64,000 bases of DNA from Phyllobacterium myrsinacearum (GTDB lineage Bacteria; Pseudomonadota; Alphaproteobacteria; Rhizobiales; Rhizobiaceae): NCBI RefSeq assembly GCF_014138285.1, contig NZ_JACGXN010000004.1, positions 1 through 64,000 on the forward strand, read 5' to 3'. The notes beneath the pieces are model-generated. The model saw nothing but the letters and a program-made list of their open reading frames with translations, made no database searches and had not been told where the DNA came from. Below, piece by piece: positions 18,229-26,272 of this stretch. The position numbers were made by a program, and so were the translations under genes. Every line of letters starts with the position of its first letter. The first letter of the stretch is position 1.

Positions 18229-19041
18229 TTATGCGGTCGAAGCGGAATCCCTTGATTTGTCTTGAACTCCCACCTTTGCGATGACGAGCTCAACCCCGGC
18301 GTCCTCCACCATCTTCCGGTCAGCATCTGAAATGCCGTCATCGGTGATGATTGTTGCGACCCTCTGAAGCGGGCACAGGATGAGACTCGAACGGCGCTGA
18401 AACTTGGTGGAATCCACCAGCAGCACCAGTTCATCCGCCTGATTGATCAGCTTCTGCTCACCCTGAATGATCAGCGGGTCCGATTCCATGGCACCGAACG
18501 GACCGACGCCGACGGCGCCCATGAACATGCGCTTGCCGTAGAAATTACGGGTCACGTCATTGTCGAAAGGCGAGAGGATCATGCTCTGCTCGCGGTAGAT
18601 CATGCCACCGGGAATGATGACGGTGCTCTTGGAGTTCTTCACCAGATGTTCGGCAATGGCGAAGGAATTGGTCATGATCTGAAGGCGGCGCGTCGCGAGG
18701 TAATGCACCATCTGGAATGTTGTGGTGCCGCCGTTGAGAATAATGGCGTCACCCTCACTGCAGAGGCCCACGGCTTCGCGGGCAATCGCTCGCTTCTTGT
18801 CGATGTTCTCGGCTTCGGAGACGCGAAACGGCCTGCCGGCAAGCGCGGTCTGCTGCGGCGGGTGGATGGCCTCCGCCCCGCCGCGCACCCGGCGCAGCTT
18901 GCCCTGTACGTGCATGGAGGCGATGTCACGACGGATCGTTGCTTCCGACGCTTCCGTCAGTTCCGCAATGTCCTGAATGGTGATGAACGGCTTTTCCTGG
19001 ACGGCACTCAGGATAATACGTTGGCGCTCACGTTCGTGCAT
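18229..19041 (-). CDS. rhaR: DeoR-family repressor of rhamnose genes, RhaR
   Basis: This 270-residue regulator has the DeoR helix-turn-helix at residues 18-55 (I-Q-D-I-A-E-L-T-E-A-S-E-A-T-I-R-R-D-I). A sugar-phosphate-sensing DeoRC domain follows, with N-G-G-T-T-T-F near residue 105. It heads the rhaRSTPQUK transcript and is divergent from rhaDI, so it can control both units from the 215-base gap. The start is supported by GGAGGGAAG just upstream. In R. leguminosarum RhaR acts as a negative regulator; the same is inferred here. Confidence 0.93.
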   Translation of the reverse strand: MHERERQRIILSAVQEKPFITIQDIAELTEASEATIRRDIASMHVQGKLRRVRGGAEAIHPPQQTALAGRPFRVSEAENIDKKRAIAREAVGLCSEGDAIILNGGTTTFQMVHYLATRRLQIMTNSFAIAEHLVKNSKSTVIIPGGMIYREQSMILSPFDNDVTRNFYGKRMFMGAVGVGPFGAMESDPLIIQGEQKLINQADELVLLVDSTKFQRRSSLILCPLQRVATIITDDGISDADRKMVEDAGVELVIAKVGVQDKSRDSASTA

Positions 19042-19085
19042 TTCTTCCCTCCACTATCGCAAACATTGCGCAAATAAACGGGCGG

Positions 19086-19167
19086 TGTCAATCAACTTCA
19101 GTCAAATTTATTCATATTGCACTGCACAAATGCAATTTTATGATTGAATTTGATCATTTATGATTGA
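19086..19167. promoter_or_regulatory. Candidate RhaR operators in the rhaR-rhaD gap
   Basis: The undecamer TTTATGATTGA occurs twice as a direct repeat at 19137-19147 and 19157-19167, exactly 20 bases apart. The 9-mer TGTCAATCA at 19086-19094 is the perfect inverse complement of TGATTGACA at 19161-19169. Repeats on both sides of the gap suit one repressor controlling both divergent units. Confidence 0.6.
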
Positions 19168-19256
19168 CAGCAAATGTCTCCCTGTTTCATAGCTAGAGGA
19201 AATTCACATGGCTGCGGCGCGATGTCCGGCCATCAGAACGTCTTCGGGAGGCAAGC

Positions 19257-21347
19257 ATGGCAAACAAGGTCCAACTTCTGGATAATCGTTGGGATGATCA
19301 AAAGGCTGCCATGCTGGACGAGCCCGGCAAGCTGCTCTACCGCTCCAATCTTCTGGGCGCCGACAAGCGCATTACCAATTATGGTGGCGGCAACACCTCG
19401 GCCAAGGTTTCGGAAACTGATCCGCTGACCGGCAAGCCGGTTGAGGTGCTTTGGGTAAAAGGATCGGGCGGCGATGTCGGTACGATCAAGCTCGACGGTT
19501 TTGCCACTCTCTACATGCAAAAGCTGGAATCGCTGAAGTCCATCTACCGGGGTGTGGAAGACGAAGACCGGATGGTGGGTTTTCTGCCCCATTGCACATT
19601 CAATCTCAACGGCCGCGCCGCATCGATTGATACGCCATTGCATGGTTTTGTGCCGTTCAGGCATGTGGATCACATGCACCCTGATGCGATCATTGCCATT
19701 GCTGCGTCGAAGAACTCTCGAGAGCTGACCAAAGAGGTCTTTGGTGACGAAATCGGCTGGCTGCCATGGCGCCGCCCGGGGTTTCAGCTCGGTCTCGATC
19801 TCGGCGCCTACGTGGCGGCCAATCCCAATTCAAAGGGTGTTGTGCTGGAAAGCCATGGACTCTTTACGTGGGCCGATGATGCCAAGGAATGCTATGAACT
19901 GACACTTGATATCATCAACAAGGCGATTGTCTGGTTTGATGCCAAGACGGCAGGGAAACCGGCATTCGGCGGGGAGGTGGCGAAGAGCCTTGATGCGCCC
20001 AGACGCCGTACCATCGCCGCGCGGCTGATGCCGGAAATTCGCGGCAAGATCGGTGTATCCGAACGCAAGCTTGGCCATTTCGACGATCAGCCGGCGGTGC
20101 TGGAATTCGTCAATTCCCGTAACCTGCGTCCGCTTGCGGCGCTGGGGACAAGCTGCCCCGATCATTTCCTGCGCACGAAAATTCGCCCGCTGGTGCTGGA
20201 TGTCGATCCGGCCAATCCCGAAGCCGCTGTCGAAACGCTTGATGTGGCGCTGGAAGCTTACCGCGCCGACTACGCCCGCTATTACAACGCCTGCAAACAT
20301 GCCAACTCGCCTGCCATGCGCGATCCCAACCCGGTGATCTTCCTCATTCCCGGCGTCGGCATGCTGTCCTTTGCCAAGGACAAGGCAACAGCCCGTATTG
20401 CCGGAGAGTTCTACGTCAACGCCATCAACGTGATGCGCGGCGCGTCATCTGTCTCGGAATATCAGGGGCTGCCGGAACAGGAGGCCTTCGATATCGAATA
20501 CTGGCTGCTTGAGGAAGCCAAGCTGCAGCGTATGCCGAAGCCGAAATCTCTGGCTGGGCGTGTCGCTTTTGTTACCGGCGGTGCCGGCGGTATCGGTCGT
20601 GCTACGGCGGAGCGGTTGCTGGATCAGGGCGCTTGTGTTGTTCTTGCGGATATCGATGCCGAGGCACTGAAAGCCGCCCATCAGGATTTTGCAGGGCGCT
20701 ACAGCACCGATGTGGTGCGCGGTGTCCAGCTCAACGTGACGGATGAAGCGGCCGTGATTGCCAGCTTTGCCGAGGCGTCGATTGAATTCGGTGGCATCGA
20801 TATCCTTGTTTCCAATGCCGGTATCGCCTCGTCTGCTCCGATAGAGGTCACGGAGCTTGCCATGTGGAACCGCAATATGGACATTCTGGCAACCGGCTAT
20901 TTCCTCGTATCGCGCGAAGCATTTCGCCTGTTCAGGCGGCAGAAGATCGGCGGCAATGTTGTCTTCGTCGCATCGAAGAACGGGCTTGCCGCATCGCCCA
21001 ATGCCAGCGCCTATTGCGCTGCCAAGGCCGCGGAAATCCATCTCGCGCGCTGCCTCGCGCTGGAAGGTGCGGAGGCCGGTATCCGCGTGAATACGGTTAA
21101 TCCAGATGCGGTGCTGCGCGGTTCCAAAATCTGGAATGGCGAGTGGCGCGAACAGCGGGCGGCCTCGTCCAACCTGCAGGTGGACGAGCTTGAGGAACAT
21201 TACCGCAAGCGGTCGCTGCTCAAGCTCAACGTGCTGCCGGAAGACATTGCCGAGGCGATCTATTTCCTTGCCTCTGATGCATCTGCCAAATCGACAGGCA
21301 ATATTATCAATGTCGATGCTGGCAACGTGCAGAGCTTCACGCGATAA
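19257..21347 (+). CDS. rhaD: Bifunctional rhamnulose-1-phosphate aldolase / short-chain alcohol dehydrogenase RhaD
   Basis: This 696-residue fusion has two enzyme domains. Residues about 20-390 form a class II aldolase/adducin domain with Zn ligands in H-V-D-H-M-H-P-D and a later E-S-H-G-L-F-T-W. It cleaves L-rhamnulose-1-phosphate to dihydroxyacetone phosphate and L-lactaldehyde. From about residue 425 comes an SDR domain with the nucleotide motif T-G-G-A-G-G-I-G-R, S-N-A-G-I-A and catalytic Y-C-A-A-K, which oxidises the lactaldehyde. The GGGAGGC site before the ATG is good. The fusion and its position divergent from rhaR match the rhizobial rhamnose locus. It forms an operon with rhaI. Confidence 0.94.
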   Translation: MANKVQLLDNRWDDQKAAMLDEPGKLLYRSNLLGADKRITNYGGGNTSAKVSETDPLTGKPVEVLWVKGSGGDVGTIKLDGFATLYMQKLESLKSIYRGVEDEDRMVGFLPHCTFNLNGRAASIDTPLHGFVPFRHVDHMHPDAIIAIAASKNSRELTKEVFGDEIGWLPWRRPGFQLGLDLGAYVAANPNSKGVVLESHGLFTWADDAKECYELTLDIINKAIVWFDAKTAGKPAFGGEVAKSLDAPRRRTIAARLMPEIRGKIGVSERKLGHFDDQPAVLEFVNSRNLRPLAALGTSCPDHFLRTKIRPLVLDVDPANPEAAVETLDVALEAYRADYARYYNACKHANSPAMRDPNPVIFLIPGVGMLSFAKDKATARIAGEFYVNAINVMRGASSVSEYQGLPEQEAFDIEYWLLEEAKLQRMPKPKSLAGRVAFVTGGAGGIGRATAERLLDQGACVVLADIDAEALKAAHQDFAGRYSTDVVRGVQLNVTDEAAVIASFAEASIEFGGIDILVSNAGIASSAPIEVTELAMWNRNMDILATGYFLVSREAFRLFRRQKIGGNVVFVASKNGLAASPNASAYCAAKAAEIHLARCLALEGAEAGIRVNTVNPDAVLRGSKIWNGEWREQRAASSNLQVDELEEHYRKRSLLKLNVLPEDIAEAIYFLASDASAKSTGNIINVDAGNVQSFTR

Positions 21348-21409
21348 GTGAGCAAGTTTTGTCAGGCTCCGTAGAAACAAAACTTGCTCCAAGTCCCGGG
21401 GAGGACATC

Positions 21410-22702
21410 ATGGCTGAACTACAAATATCAGGCGATCTGATCGCGTCCGAAAACGACAAGCTTGCTGCGGCACAGAAGAGCGACTTCGAGGCGCTGGGCG
21501 CGCATCTCGCCCGCCGCAACATCGATATCGAGGCGATTACTACCAAGGTGGCCGATTTCTTCGTCGCCGTTCCCTCGTGGGGTGTCGGCACCGGCGGTAC
21601 ACGCTTTGCCCGGTTTCCGGGCCAAGGCGAACCGCGCGGCATTTTTGACAAGCTCGATGATTGCGCGGTCATCAACCAGTTAAGCCGTGCGACACCCAAT
21701 GTCTCGTTGCACATTCCGTGGGACAAGGCCGATCCGAAACAGCTCAAAGCCCATGCGGAAGCGCTCGGCCTTGGCTTCGATGCGATGAATTCCAACACCT
21801 TTTCCGATGCACCGGATCAGGTGCATTCCTACAAATACGGCTCGCTCAGTCACGTGGATGCAGCTACGCGCAAACAGGCCATCGCGCACAATATCGAATG
21901 CATCGAAATCGGCAACGCGATCGGTTCGAAGGCCCTGACCGTGTGGATCGGCGACGGCTCGAATTTTCCCGGCCAGAGCCATTTTGCCCGGTCGTTCGAG
22001 CGCTATCTCGATGCCATGGCGGAGGTTTACAAGGCGCTGCCGGATGACTGGCGCATCTTCTCCGAGCACAAGATGTTTGAGCCCGCCTTCTATTCGACCG
22101 TCGTGCAGGACTGGGGCACGAATTATCTGATCGCCCAGACATTGGGGCCGAAAGCGTTCTGTCTCGTAGACCTCGGCCACCACGCGCCGAACACTAACAT
22201 CGAGATGATCGTGTCACGGCTGATCCAATTCAAGAAACTCGGTGGCTTCCATTTCAACGATTCCAAATATGGCGATGACGATCTCGATGCGGGTTCCATC
22301 GATCCATACCGGCTGTTCCTTGTTTTCAACGAACTTGTTGATGCGGAAGAGCGCAGCGTCGAGAATTTCCATCCAGCGCATATGATCGACCAGTCGCATA
22401 ACGTGACAGACCCGATTGAAAGCCTGATCTCCAGCGCCAATGAAATCCGCCGCGCCTATGCGCAGGCGCTGCTGGTTGATCGGGCGGCACTGGGTGGTTA
22501 TCAGGACGGCAATGATGCGCTGATGGCATCGGATACCCTGAAGCGGGCATACCGGACGGATGTTGAACCTGTACTCGCTGAGGCTCGGCGCCGGGCAGGG
22601 GGGGCCATCGATCCCATCGCCGCGTATCGAGCCAGTGGCTACAGGCAAAGGGTTGGGAAAATACGGCCTGCCAGCACGGGCGGCAGCGGCGGTATCATCT
22701 GA
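21410..22702 (+). CDS. rhaI: L-rhamnose isomerase RhaI (rhizobial type)
   Basis: This 430-residue TIM-barrel enzyme of the xylose-isomerase-like superfamily converts L-rhamnose to L-rhamnulose. Metal- and substrate-binding strings are visible in F-S-E-H-K-M-F-E-P-A-F, V-D-L-G-H-H-A-P-N-T and G-F-H-F-N-D-S-K-Y-G-D-D-D-L. It differs from E. coli RhaA and is the version found with rhaD in rhizobia. The chosen ATG at 21410 has GGGGAGGA upstream; the frame is open a little further but without a ribosome binding site. It follows rhaD by 62 bases and ends 28 bases before a terminator. Confidence 0.93.
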   Translation: MAELQISGDLIASENDKLAAAQKSDFEALGAHLARRNIDIEAITTKVADFFVAVPSWGVGTGGTRFARFPGQGEPRGIFDKLDDCAVINQLSRATPNVSLHIPWDKADPKQLKAHAEALGLGFDAMNSNTFSDAPDQVHSYKYGSLSHVDAATRKQAIAHNIECIEIGNAIGSKALTVWIGDGSNFPGQSHFARSFERYLDAMAEVYKALPDDWRIFSEHKMFEPAFYSTVVQDWGTNYLIAQTLGPKAFCLVDLGHHAPNTNIEMIVSRLIQFKKLGGFHFNDSKYGDDDLDAGSIDPYRLFLVFNELVDAEERSVENFHPAHMIDQSHNVTDPIESLISSANEIRRAYAQALLVDRAALGGYQDGNDALMASDTLKRAYRTDVEPVLAEARRRAGGAIDPIAAYRASGYRQRVGKIRPASTGGSGGII

Positions 22703-22730
22703 CGAGGATCGTCCATCGATTGCATGACCA

Positions 22731-22760
22731 AGGCAGCGCCATCAGCGCTGCCTTTTTCTT
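22731..22760 (+). terminator. Rho-independent terminator after rhaDI
   Basis: A perfect 9-bp stem AGGCAGCGC/GCGCTGCCT with a 5-base loop is followed by TTTTTCTTTTTT. It is a strong terminator for the rhaD-rhaI transcript. Confidence 0.92.
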
Positions 22761-22791
22761 TTTTGTTTGACAGCGCCTGATACATTTGGTC

Positions 22792-22833
22792 TTATTCTAC
22801 TATAAAACACTATATAACATAATAATAGAATAA
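22792..22833. promoter_or_regulatory. Long inverted repeat, candidate operator of the peptide-type ABC operon
   Basis: TTATTCTACTAT (22792-22803) and ATAATAGAATAA (22822-22833) pair at 11 of 12 positions around an 18-base AT-rich centre. The repeat lies just upstream of the ribosome binding site (AAAGGGGA) of the binding-protein gene and downstream of a TTGACA hexamer at 22767. A repressor bound here would block transcription. The divergent-module IclR protein at 27994-28827 is the nearest candidate regulator. Confidence 0.55.
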
Positions 22834-22847
22834 CAAAGGGGACTGCC

Positions 22848-24377
22848 ATGAAATCATTGAAACTCGCACTCCTGCTGGGTTCGGCGCTGATCGCCGTAAG
22901 CCCTGCTGCCTTTGCCCAGACCAAGGGCGGTGTCATCAACGTCGCGACAATTGGCGAACCGCCGACACTCGATGCGATGGCTTCGACCGCCGATCTGGTC
23001 GGTATTGTCTCGCAGCACATTTTCGAGACGCTCTACACGTTTGATGAGAAGTGGAATCCGACCCCGCTGCTGGCGGCAAGCCTGCCGGAGATTTCGGCTG
23101 ACGGCAAAATCTACACGATCAAGCTGCGCACAGGCGTCAAGTTCCATGATGGCACAGACATGGATTCCGCCGATGTTGTCGCCTCGCTGAAGCGCTGGAC
23201 GCAGATCGCCTCACGCGGCAAGCAGGTCGCTTCCCTCATCACATCCATTGACGCGGTCGATGCCTCAACCGTCCGCATCACGCTCAATGCCCCCCATGCT
23301 CCGCTGTTGTCGCTGCTGGCATTCAACAATGCCGCGGCGATCATCCTCCCAAGTGAAAAACAGCAGAACCCGATGACCGATCCGGTCGGCACGGGCCCGT
23401 ACAAGGTAAAAGAGCGCAAGGCCGATCAGTATATCCAACTCGTCCGCTTCGATGACTACAAATCTCCCGAAGGCCAAGAGAACGGCTATGGCGGTGCACG
23501 CCATCAATATCTCGACGAAATCCGTTTTGTTCCCGTCCCTGATGCCAATACCCGGGTTGAAGGCGCGATTTCCGGCCAGTTCGATTATGCAGACAGCGTT
23601 CCTGTAGAAGCCTATGACCGCCTGAAGGGCCAGAAAACCACGGAACCGGTCCTGCTGAAGCCCTTCGGCTGGCCGGTCTTTGTGCTGAACACGGCACAGG
23701 GTCTGACCAAGAACCAGGATATGCGTCTGGCGATCCGCGCTGCGCTGAATGTGGAGGACATGCTGGCTGCGGCTTTCGGTAGCAAGGACTTCTATTCGCT
23801 CAATGGATCGTTCTATCCGGCTTCCTATAGCTGGGCGACTGATGCGGGTGTTGAGGGCGCGTACAACATCGGTGACCCTGAGAAGGCGGCCGCCCTTTTG
23901 AAAAAGGCCAATTACGACGGCAAGCCCGTGCGCATTCTCACCAGCCGCCAGTATGAGTTCCACTACAAGATGGCGCAGGTCGCCGCCGAGTATCTGAAGG
24001 CAGCGGGAATTAATGTCGATCTGCAGGTGGTCGACTGGGCAACGCTGACCCAGCGCCGTGCCGATCCGACACTTTGGGATATTTATATCAGCCATAGCCC
24101 GTTCCTGCCGGAGCCTGCCTTGATCGGCGCTCTGTCGACCAGCGCGCCCGGCAATTGGGATACACCGGCCCGCAAGGTTGCGGTTGATGCCTTCAACTCC
24201 GAAACCGATCCAAAGAAACGTGTCGCGCTGTGGGCTGAAGTCCAGAAGGTGATCTACGCGGAAGCACCGATCATCAAAATCGGTGATTTCAACGCGCTGT
24301 CGGCCAAATCGCCGAAGCTGGAGGGATTCACGCCTGCGCCATGGCCGTATTTCTGGAACGTGTCGCTCAAGCAGTAA
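22848..24377 (+). CDS. Peptide-type ABC transporter substrate-binding protein (family 5)
   Basis: This 509-residue periplasmic receptor has a Sec signal peptide over residues 1-23 (L-K-L-A-L-L-L-G-S-A-L-I-A ending A-F-A). It carries the SBP_bac_5 fold of dipeptide, oligopeptide, glutathione and nickel receptors. Family-typical strings include H-I-F-E-T-L-Y-T-F-D-E, K-L-R-T-G-V-K-F-H-D-G-T and D-P-V-G-T-G-P-Y-K-V. It is the first gene of a unit with two DppB/DppC-type permeases, an amidohydrolase and a RidA protein; the matching ATPase is encoded at 30193. The true ligand is unknown. The adjoining enzymes suggest an acylated amino or hydroxy acid rather than an ordinary peptide. Confidence 0.9.
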   Translation: MKSLKLALLLGSALIAVSPAAFAQTKGGVINVATIGEPPTLDAMASTADLVGIVSQHIFETLYTFDEKWNPTPLLAASLPEISADGKIYTIKLRTGVKFHDGTDMDSADVVASLKRWTQIASRGKQVASLITSIDAVDASTVRITLNAPHAPLLSLLAFNNAAAIILPSEKQQNPMTDPVGTGPYKVKERKADQYIQLVRFDDYKSPEGQENGYGGARHQYLDEIRFVPVPDANTRVEGAISGQFDYADSVPVEAYDRLKGQKTTEPVLLKPFGWPVFVLNTAQGLTKNQDMRLAIRAALNVEDMLAAAFGSKDFYSLNGSFYPASYSWATDAGVEGAYNIGDPEKAAALLKKANYDGKPVRILTSRQYEFHYKMAQVAAEYLKAAGINVDLQVVDWATLTQRRADPTLWDIYISHSPFLPEPALIGALSTSAPGNWDTPARKVAVDAFNSETDPKKRVALWAEVQKVIYAEAPIIKIGDFNALSAKSPKLEGFTPAPWPYFWNVSLKQ

Positions 24378-24393
24378 TCTGAAATGAAAAGTC

Positions 24394-24416
24394 GCGGGCG
24401 GCCGGAAGCCGTCCGC
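24394..24416 (+). terminator. Stem-loop between binding-protein and permease genes
   Basis: A 9-bp GC-rich stem with one G-T wobble closes a 5-base loop, 17 bases after the binding-protein stop. No T run follows, so it is better read as an mRNA stabiliser or processing site that favours the receptor message than as a full terminator. Confidence 0.5.
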
Positions 24417-24459
24417 TGACAGTCCTTTCTCATCCCTGTAGCAGGATCGAACCGACCCA

Positions 24460-25401
24460 ATGCTCCGTTACATCTTCCAACGCTTTATCGGCATGATTGT
24501 CGTGATGTTTCTGGTGGTGACCATCGTGTTCATCATCGTTCGCGTCACGCCGGGTGACCCTGCCGCCGTCATGCTCGGACCGGAAGCAACGGCTGCCGAT
24601 ATCGCGCAGTTGCGGACGGCGCTGGGCCTCGACCGCTCGATCCTCGTCCAGTACGTCTATTTCATCGGTCAGTTGCTGCAGGGGGATCTCGGGCGATCCA
24701 TCTTTCTCGACCAGCCCGTGTTGACCGCATTGGCGCAACGTGCGGAGCCGACGTTCTTTCTCACAATCTTCTCCATCCTCATCGCCAGTGTCATCGCTAT
24801 TCCTATCGGGGTCTATGCCGCCTATCGGCGTGGATCGATCTTCGATCAGGCTGCAACGGCGCTCGCCATGCTCGCAGCCAGTATTCCGAGTTTCTGGCTC
24901 GGCCTGATCCTGATGCAGGTCTTTGCCGTCCGCTTCGGGATATTCCCGGTGTCGGGCTATGGCGGGCCGGATACGACTCTGGGAGAGCGGTTGTATCATC
25001 TCGTACTTCCCGCTTTTGCCCTCGGAATCGTTTCATCGGCGCTGATCATGCGGTTTACCCGCGCTTCGATGCTGGATGTGCTGGGGGATGACTATATCCG
25101 AACAGCCCGTGCCAAGGGTGTTGTCGAACGCAGTGTCGTGCTCAAGCACGCATTCAAGAATGCGCTGATCCCGATCATCACCGTCGTCGGCCTGACGGCC
25201 GCAGTCCTTATATCCGGTGCGGTGGTGACGGAAACGGTGTTCGGTCTGCCCGGCGTCGGTAATCTCGTTGTCTCGGCCGTGCTTCGCCGCGATTACCCCG
25301 TCATTCAGGGCGCTCTTCTCATCATCGCCGGGCTTTACGTCCTCATCAATTTCGCCATCGACATGCTTTATCTCGTGGTTGACCCAAGGGTGCGCTACTG
25401 A
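24460..25401 (+). CDS. Peptide-type ABC transporter permease, DppB-like
   Basis: This 313-residue inner-membrane permease starts with the typical single N-terminal helix (F-I-G-M-I-V-V-M-F-L-V-V-T-I-V-F). It has the DppB periplasmic signature R-x-T-P-G-D-P-A, and a BPD_transp_1 core from about residue 95. The coupling (EAA) loop reads D-Y-I-R-T-A-R-A-K-G-V. The stop overlaps the next permease start by one base (TGATG), so the two are translated together. Confidence 0.92.
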   Translation: MLRYIFQRFIGMIVVMFLVVTIVFIIVRVTPGDPAAVMLGPEATAADIAQLRTALGLDRSILVQYVYFIGQLLQGDLGRSIFLDQPVLTALAQRAEPTFFLTIFSILIASVIAIPIGVYAAYRRGSIFDQAATALAMLAASIPSFWLGLILMQVFAVRFGIFPVSGYGGPDTTLGERLYHLVLPAFALGIVSSALIMRFTRASMLDVLGDDYIRTARAKGVVERSVVLKHAFKNALIPIITVVGLTAAVLISGAVVTETVFGLPGVGNLVVSAVLRRDYPVIQGALLIIAGLYVLINFAIDMLYLVVDPRVRY

Positions 25402-26270
25402 TGACCGACATCATTTCACCCGTACCCGTTAGCGAGCGCAGCAAGTTCCTCCGGGTTCTCCTGCGCCGCAAGACGGTCCTGTTCGGCCTGATTGTTCTGG
25501 CGATCTTCATTACGCTTGCCGTTCTTGCGCCGCTCATTGCTCCTTACGCACCGAACAAGCTGTCGATCGTCAACCGGCTGAAGCCGCCAAGTGCGCAATG
25601 GATTTTCGGCACGGATGAATTCGGGCGCGACGTATTCTCGCGGACGATCTATTCAGCCCGCCTGTCCTTGCTGGTTGGTTTTGCCGTTGTGGTTCTCGCC
25701 TCGCTCATCGGCGTCACCCTCGGCATTCTGGCAGGCTTCTTCCACAAGCTCGATGCACCGATCACCCGGCTGATCGATGCGATGATGGCGTTCCCTGACA
25801 TATTGCTTGCCATCGCTCTGGTCGCCGCACTCGGTCCTTCGCTGACAACGGTGATCATCGCACTGAGTATTGTCTATGCGCCGCGGCTTGCCCGCGTGGT
25901 GCGGGCATCGACGCTGGTCATCCGCGAACTGCCCTATGTGGAAGCCGCCCATGCCCTCGGCATATCGACTCCGCATATCCTGACGCGCCATATCCTGCGC
26001 AATCTCCTCTCGCCCATCCTTGTCCAGGGAACGTTCCTGTTTGCCCATGCCATGCTGGCAGAGGCAGGGCTGTCGTTCCTCGGTCTCGGCGTCAGCCCTG
26101 AAGTGCCGACATGGGGCACCATGATTGCCGCCGGCCGGCAGTATGTCGGTCAGGCCGACTGGATGACCCTGTTTCCCGGTATTGCCATCGTCCTTTCCGT
26201 TCTCTCGCTGCAAATGGTCGGCGATGGCTTTCGCGACCTCCTAGACCCCCGTCTCAGAAAGGATCTCTGA
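25401..26270 (+). CDS. Peptide-type ABC transporter permease, DppC-like
   Basis: This 289-residue partner permease has the DppC N-terminal segment with one helix, then W-I-F-G-T-D-E-F-G-R-D-V-F-S-R, the classic DppC motif. The transmembrane core carries E-A-A-H-A-L-G-I-S as the ATPase-contact loop. It shares one base with the DppB-like gene before it and is two bases from the amidohydrolase start after it, so it lies within one operon. Confidence 0.93.
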   Translation: MTDIISPVPVSERSKFLRVLLRRKTVLFGLIVLAIFITLAVLAPLIAPYAPNKLSIVNRLKPPSAQWIFGTDEFGRDVFSRTIYSARLSLLVGFAVVVLASLIGVTLGILAGFFHKLDAPITRLIDAMMAFPDILLAIALVAALGPSLTTVIIALSIVYAPRLARVVRASTLVIRELPYVEAAHALGISTPHILTRHILRNLLSPILVQGTFLFAHAMLAEAGLSFLGLGVSPEVPTWGTMIAAGRQYVGQADWMTLFPGIAIVLSVLSLQMVGDGFRDLLDPRLRKDL

Positions 26271-26272
26271 TC

